This document shows, piece after piece, positions 32,621 to 40,835 of a stretch of 64,000 bases of DNA. Below the pieces are notes generated by a model. The model did no database searches. It was given only the letters and a program-made list of their open reading frames with translations, and was not told the DNA's origin. The DNA comes from Mycobacterium sp. JS623 (GTDB taxonomy: Bacteria > Actinomycetota > Actinomycetes > Mycobacteriales > Mycobacteriaceae): assembly GCF_000328565.1 (NCBI RefSeq), contig NC_019966.1, positions 4,278,001-4,342,000 on the forward strand, written 5' to 3'. Position 1 is the first letter of the stretch; the number at the start of each line of letters is the position of its first letter. The position numbers were made by a program, and so were the translations under genes.

Positions 32621-33901
32621 TCAGTAGCGAGGCCGCGAACCGCTCTCGAGGTCCTCAACAGCGGAGCTGGGTGCGGTTGCGAGCACACGTTGCTCGATGA
32701 GGTCGGCGCCACGGGCGACGCCGCCGGTACTTGCGAAACCCGCCGCCACACGCGCCGCGCCTGCTGTCATGGTGATCGCTTGTCGAACGTTGTCCGACAG
32801 CCGATCGGCGGTCAGCTTTTTCGCTGGCAACCGGGTGCCGCAGCGGGCCAGCGCAACCCGCCGTGCGACCTCGAATTGGTCGCGCCCAAATGGGACGACA
32901 CATACCGGAACGCCTCGGGCGAGCGCCTTTTGGGTCGCGCCCATTCCGCCATGGGTTATAGCGCACACCGCGCGGTCCAATACCGGGCCGTGCGGTACAA
33001 ATTCGCACACCGTCGCGTTCGGTGCGATTGGAACGTCGCGGGGCAGGCCGGCAGGCAGTGTCGCGACCACATGTACCGGTTTATCTGCGAGCGCGGTCAT
33101 CGCGGTTGTGACCAGCTTGGCATCGGCCTGCCTTTGCGATGACGTTGTGACCAGGACGATCGGACGGTCAATCGCCGTGAGCCAGTCAGGAACTGTATCC
33201 ATGGCGGGTTCAAACATGCATGGACCGATCATCTGTACCGCATCGCCCCACTCCGTCTGCGGATACTCGAACGGCTTGCCGCTTGCCACCAGCATCAGCG
33301 GCGCTCGTCGCATGAACTCATCCACCGACGCGACCGGCGGCGCCCCGGCGCTCGCGCGAATATTGTTGCCCAGCGGCAACACTGCCTTTTCCAGCAGGCC
33401 CATCACGATGGGCCGCAGCAGGGCGTCCCGGACTCGGCCCAACGTGCCGGGTAGTGGTGCCAGACCCAGCCCGAAGGGCGGTACTCCAGGTGACTGCAGA
33501 GGCGGCGTGTAGGGGGAGAAACATGTCCACGGGATGTCACGCGCGTCGGCGACCGACAGGGCGCCCCAGCAATTGATGTCGACAATCAACGCGTCGGGGC
33601 GCGTTCGCGTGATCGCATCGTTAAAGTCGGCGACTTCGTATGCGGCGCGTCGGCAGAACACGTCAACCGCCCTCTTGAGTGCGGCACGGGGGTTTGAGGC
33701 CTTCCAATCATCGTGGACAATCGTCTCAATTCGCGGATCGATGCTGTCGGTGGTAAAACCCAGGCTTCGGCTCATCTCCACACCCCCGGACAGCGTGCGT
33801 AGATGGATGTTGTGGCCGCGGCCCGACAATTCCAACAGCAGTGCGCTGAAAGGGAATAGATGGCCCAGTGCCGGCGAAGTGTAAACCAGGATCTTTGCCA
33901 T
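32621..33901 (-). CDS. GT1-family (MGT-type) glycosyltransferase
   Basis: 426-residue UDP/dTDP-sugar glycosyltransferase of the macrolide-glycosyltransferase group. The N-terminal acceptor domain opens AKILVYTSPALGHLFPFSAL; the C-terminal donor motif reads ITHGGMGATQKALARGVPVC, followed by VPFGRDQFEVARRV. It resembles mycobacterial enzymes that glycosylate lipids. I chose the ATG at 33901 over a GTG three codons earlier. It is divergent from the ACP-PKS-MmpL genes, and its upstream region carries an inverted copy of the sequence upstream of the ACP gene, so co-regulation is likely. It may glycosylate the polyketide made by that locus. Confidence 0.88.
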   Translation of the reverse strand: MAKILVYTSPALGHLFPFSALLLELSGRGHNIHLRTLSGGVEMSRSLGFTTDSIDPRIETIVHDDWKASNPRAALKRAVDVFCRRAAYEVADFNDAITRTRPDALIVDINCWGALSVADARDIPWTCFSPYTPPLQSPGVPPFGLGLAPLPGTLGRVRDALLRPIVMGLLEKAVLPLGNNIRASAGAPPVASVDEFMRRAPLMLVASGKPFEYPQTEWGDAVQMIGPCMFEPAMDTVPDWLTAIDRPIVLVTTSSQRQADAKLVTTAMTALADKPVHVVATLPAGLPRDVPIAPNATVCEFVPHGPVLDRAVCAITHGGMGATQKALARGVPVCVVPFGRDQFEVARRVALARCGTRLPAKKLTADRLSDNVRQAITMTAGAARVAAGFASTGGVARGADLIEQRVLATAPSSAVEDLESGSRPRY

Positions 33902-33970
33902 TGTTCTCACATATTCTCGGTGGCGGGGTGAGCATGTCGCGTCTCACATCGTTGCCTACGAACGCGTCCG

Positions 33971-34020
33971 TGTCGTCAACACAGGCAAGCAACCGCGTTG
34001 CGTGCTAGCACTACCCACCA
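33971..34020 (-). promoter_or_regulatory. Left arm of a 50-bp intergenic inverted repeat (glycosyltransferase side)
   Basis: About 50 bases nearly identical, in inverted orientation, to 34249-34299 (three to four mismatches and a one-base indel). It contains the 10-bp palindrome GTGCTAGCAC (34002-34011) next to GCAACGCGGTTGC. It ends 70 bases before the glycosyltransferase start. Best read as a duplicated promoter/operator facing this gene. Confidence 0.7.
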
Positions 34021-34248
34021 CGAAGACGACGAGAAAGCCGTTGCAATACCGACCGTTTCAGCGTGGGCTCTCGCTCCGCGGCGGGGATTGGTGCCGCGCG
34101 GCGCTGCGTCGCGCTGTCGAACACCAATGTCTGGATGACTTAGGTACGTGTCTTGTGCAGCTCAACTGCTATCCCCGATCAACACCAGAGGGCGCAATGT
34201 AGCTTGCATGACAACGGCTTTCGCTGCTCGTGTGGGGATCGTCGCGTC

Positions 34249-34299
34249 TAGTGGGTAGTGCTAGCACGCAACGCATGTTGCTTGCCAGTGTTGCCGACA
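34249..34299 (+). promoter_or_regulatory. Right arm of the inverted repeat (ACP side)
   Basis: Mirror copy of 33971-34020, 30 bases before the ACP start, with the same palindrome GTGCTAGCAC (34258-34267) followed by GCAACGCATGTTGC. Both arms point outward toward their own gene. The 230 bases between the arms are unrelated and hold no clear ORF. Confidence 0.7.
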
Positions 34300-34329
34300 G
34301 GGAGGCGCTGACCCGCAACACTAGACCGC

Positions 34330-34593
34330 ATGTCGCCGAAAAACTCTGCCGTAGCGCTTGAGGCCGTGACGCAGGAGATCATCGACCTCGTCGCCGCGGA
34401 AGTGGGAGCTGTGGATGTCACCGCCGAAGCGGCTCTACAGAGCTGGGGCCTGGATTCGCTCAAAGTCATGTCACTCGTGTTCAAGATCGAGGAGCGTTAC
34501 GGCATCATCCTCGATGAGCAGGACGCAGACGATCTGCGCACCGTTGGCGATCTAGCAGCATTAGCGCTCCGCCGCATTCAGGAGCGACCGTGA
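34330..34593 (+). CDS. Stand-alone acyl carrier protein
   Basis: 87-residue ACP. The phosphopantetheine attachment site is Ser43 in WGLDSLKVMSL, within a four-helix ACP pattern. Its stop overlaps the GTG start of the acyl-AMP ligase (GTGA), which suggests that the ligase loads this ACP. It heads the plus-strand operon ACP, ligase, type III PKS, MmpL, GAP. Confidence 0.93.
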   Translation: MSPKNSAVALEAVTQEIIDLVAAEVGAVDVTAEAALQSWGLDSLKVMSLVFKIEERYGIILDEQDADDLRTVGDLAALALRRIQERP

Positions 34594-36371
34594 GAGGCGC
34601 TCCCCCGGTCCGGGTCAAGCACCAGACGCTGAACGACATGCTCGCCGCGGCTGCACAGACTCGCGTCAGCCTGGTCTTCGTCAACCGCAAAGAGCAAGAC
34701 CTGCACGTCCCGATGGCTCGTATCCGGGAGCGTGCGCTCTCGATCGCTGCGGATCTGCGGAGCCGTGGGGTACGCAAGGGCGATCGCGTGGCGCTCGTGC
34801 TGCCGACCTGTCCAGAGTTCGTGGAGTGTTTATTCGGCGTGCTGTGCGCCGGCGCCGTCCCAGTTCCGCTATATCCGCCCATGCGGCTCGGCCGGCTCGA
34901 CGAGTATCACCGCAGCACCGCGGCCATGCTGCGGGCGGTGAACGCGGCCATGGTGGTGACAGACGAACGCATCCGCCGGTTCCTCGGTGTCGCCGTTGAC
35001 ATTTCAGAACCGCGCCTGGGTTGTGTGACCGCGTCCAGTCTGGGGGGCACCAACTCCGTCGAGGTCGAGGTCGCGGCCGACGACTTGGCGTTAATCCAAT
35101 TCTCGTCGGGCACGACGAATGATCCCAAGCCGGTGGCCCTGACCCATGCGAATCTGCTGTCCAACCTCGCGGCGATCAACCACTACCTCACCGACAATGG
35201 CGCGCCGAGGCCGGTCGGCGTCACGTGGCTGCCTCTGTACCACGATATGGGGTTGATCGGCAATCTGTTGTCCGCGTTCTACCTTCCTGGTCCGCTCGTG
35301 CTACTTGCGCCCGAGCTGTTTGTCGCGGTGCCCGGTGCGTGGCTGCGGGCCATCTCGCGACATCAGGGAACCGTCTCGGCGGCACCCAATTTCGCGTTCG
35401 GCCTATGCCTCAAACGTATCCGCGACGAGGAGCTCCAGGGCGTCGACCTGTCGTCGTGGACGGTCTCGCTCAATGGAGCCGAGGCGGTCAGCGCGGGGCT
35501 GCAGCGACGATTCAATGAACGATTCGAGCGCTGGGGCCTGCGCGCTTCGGCGCTTACGCCTTGCTACGGGATGGCCGAGGCCTCATTGGGGGTGACGTTC
35601 AAACCCGCGGGCACCGTGTTTCGCACCCTTGGCGTGGACGCCGACAAATTGGCTGTGGAAGGCATTGTGGCGCCAGGAAATAAAGAGCTGGTAAGTGTGG
35701 GCCGCCCGCTGGCCGGTGTGCAGGTCGAGATCCGTGACGCGGCCGGGGTGGCACTGCCTTCCGGCCGCACTGGTCACGTCTTTGTTCGCGGGCCCAGCGT
35801 GATGGTGGGCTACTTCGGCCGGACCGACCTGACGGATCAGGCGCTACACGACGGTTGGCTGGACTCCGGCGATCTCGGGTTCACCCACGAAGGCGAGCTC
35901 TTTTTGTGCGGACGACATAAGGACATCGTCGTCGTACGCGGCGCCAACCACGCGCCCGAGGAATTCGAGGCAGCGCTGGATGGGCTGCCCGGTGTGCGGA
36001 TCGGATGTGCCGTCGCCGTGGGATTCGTCCCTGTCGGCGAGGACGACGAGGCGCTGGCCATGCTCGTCGAGACCACTACAGACGCGGCCGCGACACTGGC
36101 AGATGAGGTAGCGCTGCGAGTGCAGGAGCGCACGCAAATCCGGCCTGCGCATGTGGAATTGGTGGCACCGGGCACGCTGCCACGCACAAGCAGCGGAAAG
36201 CTCCGACGGCGCGAGGCGCGCACCCAGTGGCTGTCAGGCACCCTGTCGCCTCCCAAGAAGGTTTCTGCCGCAAGGCTATTGGTGGCGGCCGCCCGCGGGG
36301 AACTGCGCCATACCCGCGCGAGACTGGCACGACGGGCGGCAAACGCGCCGTCGGTTACCACCGAGCAATAG
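34590..36371 (+). CDS. Acyl-AMP ligase (FadD/FAAL-like) loading the adjacent ACP
   Basis: 593-residue adenylate-forming enzyme that activates a fatty or aryl acid as acyl-AMP. The P-loop reads IQFSSGTTNDPKPVALTHAN, A5 is LTPCYGMAEASLG, A7 is GWLDSGDLGF, and the A10 Lys is in PRTSSGKLRRREA. The insertion in the P-loop region (TNDPKP) and the coupling to an ACP gene suggest transfer to ACP rather than CoA, as for FAAL-type enzymes; I cannot confirm the FAAL-specific insertion by eye. The C-terminus has a 45-residue basic tail. It probably supplies the starter unit for the type III PKS. Confidence 0.88.
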   Translation: MRGAPPVRVKHQTLNDMLAAAAQTRVSLVFVNRKEQDLHVPMARIRERALSIAADLRSRGVRKGDRVALVLPTCPEFVECLFGVLCAGAVPVPLYPPMRLGRLDEYHRSTAAMLRAVNAAMVVTDERIRRFLGVAVDISEPRLGCVTASSLGGTNSVEVEVAADDLALIQFSSGTTNDPKPVALTHANLLSNLAAINHYLTDNGAPRPVGVTWLPLYHDMGLIGNLLSAFYLPGPLVLLAPELFVAVPGAWLRAISRHQGTVSAAPNFAFGLCLKRIRDEELQGVDLSSWTVSLNGAEAVSAGLQRRFNERFERWGLRASALTPCYGMAEASLGVTFKPAGTVFRTLGVDADKLAVEGIVAPGNKELVSVGRPLAGVQVEIRDAAGVALPSGRTGHVFVRGPSVMVGYFGRTDLTDQALHDGWLDSGDLGFTHEGELFLCGRHKDIVVVRGANHAPEEFEAALDGLPGVRIGCAVAVGFVPVGEDDEALAMLVETTTDAAATLADEVALRVQERTQIRPAHVELVAPGTLPRTSSGKLRRREARTQWLSGTLSPPKKVSAARLLVAAARGELRHTRARLARRAANAPSVTTEQ

Positions 36372-36383
36372 GAAACGATAGGC

Positions 36384-37520
36384 ATGCTTCGGACAGAAAC
36401 CACCATCCAGACGGTCTCGGGGGGTGCACCCTCGCCGAGTCAGCGGACGGCAGGCTCGGTGCGGTTGCGGCCTACCCTTCTGGGACTCTCATCTGCGCAT
36501 CCGCCCTTTGAGGTCACGATGCAGGAGAGCTGGGAGCGCTTGTTTGTTCACATGTCGCCGCCGGTTCCATTCGCGAAGCGAATCGTCGAGTCGACGGGGG
36601 TGAACAAGCGCTACATCATGTGGGACCCCGATGTGCTGCCGCAAGTCTGCGCCATGCTTACCGGCGACCGGATGGCCGCGCATGCCGAGGCGGTCATGGA
36701 TGTCGCCTCGCGTTCGATCAAGCAAACGATCGGCGGACGCAACACCAGCCGCGTCGGCAGCTTCGTGATGGCGTGCTCGACAGGCTATGTCAATCCGGGA
36801 CCCGATCTGCTGCTTGCCAAGGAGCTCGGTCTCCGCTCGGATCTGCGGCGCACGTTCATCGGCCACATGGGCTGCTATGCGGCGCTCAACGTCATCAAAG
36901 TCGCCATGGACAGCGTGGCGGCCAGGCCCGAGGAGCTGGTGCTCTGCAACTGCACCGAGCTCAGTTCGGCCCACGCCCGCAGCAGCCCGATGCCCGGCGA
37001 AGATCCGGTGGAATCGCTGATCACCCAGGCGCTGTTCGGCGATGCCAGCGTGTCGATGCTGATGGGCTCGGCACCCGACGGCGCAGGAATCCAGTTCCTG
37101 CGCACCCACACCGAGCAACTCTACGACCACCACACGATGATGAGTTTGAACGTCGGCAACCAGTCGTTTTGGATGACGCTGGCCGCGGGCGTACCGGCGG
37201 TGCTGCAGGAGAACATCGCCGGCTTTCTGGTCAAGCTCCTAGAGCCGCTGGGACTGTCCGCTGGCGATGTCGGTCACTGGGGAATTCACCCGGGCGGCCC
37301 GAAGATCCTGCGGGTGCTGGGAAAGCAGTTGGCGTTGCAGCCAGCTCAACTACGCGCCAGCTGGGATGTCCTGGCCAACGCCGGCAACTGCGCCTCAGCC
37401 ACGGTGCTTCTGGTGCTGGAAAACATTCTGCGCGTCGACAACCCCCGCCGGGGAGAGTATGGGGTCCTATTGACGTTCGGCCCGGGGCTCACGATCGAGG
37501 GCGCAGTCGTTCGGTTCTGA
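36384..37520 (+). CDS. Type III polyketide synthase (chalcone synthase-like)
   Basis: 378-residue ketosynthase homodimer enzyme of the chalcone synthase/Pks18 family. The catalytic triad is visible: Cys164 (GHMGCYAALNV), His302 (WGIHPGGPKIL) and Asn335 (NAGNCASAT). Such enzymes extend an acyl starter with malonyl-CoA and cyclise it to pyrones or resorcinols; M. tuberculosis Pks18 makes long-chain alkylpyrones. Here the starter is probably delivered as acyl-ACP by the two genes just upstream (12-base gap). Downstream MmpL and GAP genes point to an exported lipid product. Confidence 0.92.
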   Translation: MLRTETTIQTVSGGAPSPSQRTAGSVRLRPTLLGLSSAHPPFEVTMQESWERLFVHMSPPVPFAKRIVESTGVNKRYIMWDPDVLPQVCAMLTGDRMAAHAEAVMDVASRSIKQTIGGRNTSRVGSFVMACSTGYVNPGPDLLLAKELGLRSDLRRTFIGHMGCYAALNVIKVAMDSVAARPEELVLCNCTELSSAHARSSPMPGEDPVESLITQALFGDASVSMLMGSAPDGAGIQFLRTHTEQLYDHHTMMSLNVGNQSFWMTLAAGVPAVLQENIAGFLVKLLEPLGLSAGDVGHWGIHPGGPKILRVLGKQLALQPAQLRASWDVLANAGNCASATVLLVLENILRVDNPRRGEYGVLLTFGPGLTIEGAVVRF

Positions 37521-37611
37521 ACCAGAATCGGTACCCGTCGCTTCAACCATGCAAGCCGTACAAAGCGCCCATCGCGGGAAGCACAGATCGCGGGATCGGT
37601 TCGGAGGAAAC

Positions 37612-39870
37612 GTGTTAGAGGGAATCGCTCGGCTGGCCATACGTGCGCCGCGCCGAATCATCGCAATCGCTTTGTTCATCGTGCTCGGCGCGGCGATCTT
37701 CGGGATACCGGCGGCGAACACCCTGTCGGCGGGCGGCTTTGAGGATCCCACCGCAGACTCGGCGAAGGCCGCACAGCTATTGGCAGGCAAGTTCGATCAG
37801 GGTGACATGCAGATGCTGATCACCGTCAGTTCCAGCGACGGCGCCGCGAGCAGTGCCAGCCGGGCGGTGGGCACAGACATCGTGCGTCAGCTGCACAACT
37901 CGCCCTATGTGGCGCAAGTGATCTCGCCCTGGACGGCACCTGCCTCCACGTCGGGGTCGCTGGTCAGTAAGGATGGCAACGCCGGGCTGATTGTCGCGGG
38001 CATCGTCGGCGATCAGAACAGCGCACCGAAGCATGCCGAGGCGCTGAGCGACGAATTGGTGCACGACCGTGACGGGGTGACCGTACGCGCGGGTGGCGAG
38101 GCCATCACCGGCGCCCAGATCAACCTCCAGACCCAAAAAGATCTGAAGCTGATGGAATCCATAGCGATCCCGCTGAGCTTCGTCGTGCTGGTGTGGGTCT
38201 TCGGTGGGTTAGCCGCGGCGACACTGCCGTTGGCAGTCGGCGGCTTCGCGATCTTCGGTTCGATGGCCATGCTGCGTGCGATCACGTTTGCGACGGACGT
38301 TTCGATCTTCGCGCTGAATCTATGCGTCGCGATGGGGATGGCGTTGGCGATCGACTACACACTGCTGATCGTCAGCCGGTTCCGTGACGAACTTGCCAAG
38401 GGGGCCAGCCGCGACGATGCCCTGATCCACGCGATGGGCACCGCCGGGCGCACCGTGCTGTTCTCGGCGGCGACGGTGGCGCTGTCGATGTCGGCGATGA
38501 TGCTGTTTCCGATGTACTTCCTGAAGTCGTTCGCCTACGGCGGTTTGGCGACGGTGGCGTTCGTGGCCGTCGCCGCGATCGTGGTGACCCCGGCCGTCAT
38601 CGCGCTGCTGGGCGCGCGACTAGATTCTTTGGATGTGCGCCGGCTGGTACGGCTAATGCTGCGGCGGCCGGAGCCCGTCCACCGTCCGGTCGAGCAGACA
38701 TATTTCTACCGGTTAGCCAAATTCGTGATGAGCCATGCCATTCCGATCCTGCTCACGGTTGTCACACTGCTGAGCACACTTGGAATACCGTTCTTGAGCG
38801 GTAAGTGGGGCCTGCCCGACGATCGTGTACTGCCAGTATCGACCTCGTCGCACCAGGTGGGCGATCAGCTGCGCACCGGCTTTTCTGACGACATGGCGAC
38901 CAACGTCACCGCCGTCATCCCGGATGTATCCGGACTCACGTCAACGGACTTGGGTCGCTACGCAGCCCAGCTCTCAGAGGTGACCGATGTGGAGTCGGTG
39001 TCTGCACCGGATGGCACGTTCGTCGCCGGTGCGCGTGTCGGATCACCCTCGGCCGCAACCGCAGTCAGGGATGGCAGTGCCTTTCTGACCGTTACCAGCC
39101 GCACACCGCTGTACTCGCAAGCTTCCCGGACGCAGCTCGACGGGCTGCAGGCCGTGCCCGGCCCCGGAGGCCGCCATACGCTTCTGACGGGGAGCGCGCC
39201 AATCAACCGTGACACCACCCATGCCGTCACGTCGCGACTGCCGATCGTCCTCGCGATCATCGCCGCGATCACGTTCGTGCTGTTGTTCGTGCTGACCGGC
39301 AGCGTGGTGTTACCGCTGAAGTCGTTGACGCTCAGCATCTTATCGTTGACCGCTGCTTTCGGCGCGCTCGTGTGGATCTTCCAGGACGGGCACCTGGGCG
39401 CACTGGGTACCACCGCCACCGGCACGCTCGTCGTCACCATGCCAGCGCTGCTGTTCTGCATCGCGTTCGGGTTGTCGATGGACTACGAGGTGATCCTGGT
39501 GTCGCGGATCCACGAATATTGGCTCGTATCCAACCGCACGGCAGCCGCCAACGACGAAAGCGTGGCGCTCGGAGTGGCCCGCACCGGCAAGGTGATCACC
39601 GCCGCCGCACTGATCATGTCGATCTCGTTCGCCGCAATGATCGCCGCCCAGGTGTCGTTCATGCGCATGTTCGGTCTCGGGTTGACCCTGGCGGTGCTGG
39701 GAGATGCAACGCTTGTGCGCATGCTGCTGGTTCCGGCGTTCATGCACATCATGGGCCGGTTCAATTGGTGGTCAACGAGATTGCTTGGTTGGCTGCACAA
39801 CAAGCTCCCGATGAACGAACCCCCGCGTCCACCGACCACGCCGGTCAAAGAGCGGTCCTACTCTGGCTAA
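37612..39870 (+). CDS. MmpL-family RND lipid transporter
   Basis: 752-residue RND-type exporter of the MmpL family. Twelve membrane helices, with the two proton-relay Asp-Tyr pairs in GMALAIDYTLLIVSRFRDE and FGLSMDYEVILVSRIHEYW, and two periplasmic loops after TM1 and TM7. The GTG at 37612 has CGGAGGAAA right before it and gives the usual short N-terminus (LEGIARLAIRAPRRII); the frame is open to an ATG at 37549 without a ribosome site. No mmpS gene is adjacent. It probably exports the product of the PKS genes upstream, with the GAP-type protein downstream. Confidence 0.93.
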   Translation: MLEGIARLAIRAPRRIIAIALFIVLGAAIFGIPAANTLSAGGFEDPTADSAKAAQLLAGKFDQGDMQMLITVSSSDGAASSASRAVGTDIVRQLHNSPYVAQVISPWTAPASTSGSLVSKDGNAGLIVAGIVGDQNSAPKHAEALSDELVHDRDGVTVRAGGEAITGAQINLQTQKDLKLMESIAIPLSFVVLVWVFGGLAAATLPLAVGGFAIFGSMAMLRAITFATDVSIFALNLCVAMGMALAIDYTLLIVSRFRDELAKGASRDDALIHAMGTAGRTVLFSAATVALSMSAMMLFPMYFLKSFAYGGLATVAFVAVAAIVVTPAVIALLGARLDSLDVRRLVRLMLRRPEPVHRPVEQTYFYRLAKFVMSHAIPILLTVVTLLSTLGIPFLSGKWGLPDDRVLPVSTSSHQVGDQLRTGFSDDMATNVTAVIPDVSGLTSTDLGRYAAQLSEVTDVESVSAPDGTFVAGARVGSPSAATAVRDGSAFLTVTSRTPLYSQASRTQLDGLQAVPGPGGRHTLLTGSAPINRDTTHAVTSRLPIVLAIIAAITFVLLFVLTGSVVLPLKSLTLSILSLTAAFGALVWIFQDGHLGALGTTATGTLVVTMPALLFCIAFGLSMDYEVILVSRIHEYWLVSNRTAAANDESVALGVARTGKVITAAALIMSISFAAMIAAQVSFMRMFGLGLTLAVLGDATLVRMLLVPAFMHIMGRFNWWSTRLLGWLHNKLPMNEPPRPPTTPVKERSYSG

Positions 39871-39923
39871 CGGTCATGATGAACCATTTTTGCTGTAGCA
39901 CAGCGGCATTCGTTGAAGAATAG

Positions 39924-40649
39924 GTGTCGGCAGTGTATACCGCAGTTCTCATGCTTGCACTTGTGGCAGCAATCGACCCGGTTCGGATCGGGATCGTGGC
40001 GCTCTTGATTTCACGCCCACGGCCCATGCTCAATCTGTTTGTCTTCTGGTTCGCCGGCGTAACAGCGGGCATTGCGGCCGCGCTGCTCCTGCTACTGGTT
40101 CATCGCGACCTCATGCTTTCCGTTATGCGAGTCGTGGGTTCAGTTATCAGTAGCTCAGTTGTTGCGCCAATCCAAGTCGCGGTCGGTGTCATCGCGGTGG
40201 TGATCGGGGCGCGTCTGCTGGCGCGCGAGCGCGCGCGAGCAGGGGTGACCGGCGGTGATCACTCAACTTTGTTGCTAAAGACAGGCACACCGGCTGGATC
40301 CCGCCGACTATCCATCCGCCGCAAGCTTGAAGGCGAAACACTGCTGGTGGCGGTCGTCGCCGGCGTTGGGTGGGCGACGCCCCCCGTCGAGTACCTCGCG
40401 GCGATCATCGCAATTCTGGCGTCGCGAGCGGCTACGGCTGCCCAATTGAGCGCGGCGCTGATGTTCACCTTTGTAGCGTTTACCGTCGCTGAGATCCCAC
40501 TGATCAGCTATCTCGTGATGCCGGCGAAAACGGTGATCGTCGTCCTGCGGCTGCACGATTGGGTACGCGCTCGCCGCCACACCATCCTCGCTGTTGTCGT
40601 CGGCGTAGCCGGTGTCTTACTCGTGATTGCTGGCGCGCGCAATGTCTAG
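39924..40649 (+). CDS. GAP-type (Sap family) small integral membrane protein
   Basis: 241 residues with six hydrophobic helices in two blocks of three, split by a charged loop (about residues 92-135). Pattern and context fit the GAP (glycopeptidolipid addressing) family found with mycobacterial mmpL genes, including the opening MLALVAAIDPVRIGIVALLI. GTG start at 39924; a 15-codon ORF (39876-39923) ends directly at it. It likely assists MmpL-dependent lipid export. Confidence 0.8.
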   Translation: MSAVYTAVLMLALVAAIDPVRIGIVALLISRPRPMLNLFVFWFAGVTAGIAAALLLLLVHRDLMLSVMRVVGSVISSSVVAPIQVAVGVIAVVIGARLLARERARAGVTGGDHSTLLLKTGTPAGSRRLSIRRKLEGETLLVAVVAGVGWATPPVEYLAAIIAILASRAATAAQLSAALMFTFVAFTVAEIPLISYLVMPAKTVIVVLRLHDWVRARRHTILAVVVGVAGVLLVIAGARNV

Positions 40650-40783
40650 TGGCTGACGAAGTCGCCGGCTGCACCGAATGCGGTACCGCCGAACGCCGTC
40701 CACTTTATCGACGAAGATGCGGAGTCGAGACCGACCCAGACGCTGGCTATCCCTCGGTAGGGAGTGGGTGAATGGTGTACCCC

Positions 40784-40798
40784 GCCAACGTCGTTGGC
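40784..40798 (-). terminator. Hairpin after HK-4, possible terminator
   Basis: GCCAAC-GTC-GTTGGC hairpin 38 bases beyond the HK-4 stop, in the same relative position as the longer hairpin after HK-1. It also lies downstream of the convergent GAP gene and could serve both. Confidence 0.35.
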
Positions 40799-40835
40799 CT
40801 GTGATAGGGGTTAGGCGGCGGAGTGGCCGGACTAG

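Noticed and set aside
39876..39923. 15-codon ORF ending directly before the GAP gene
   Set aside because: No ribosome site and no overlap with the next start; weaker than the leader ORFs reported.
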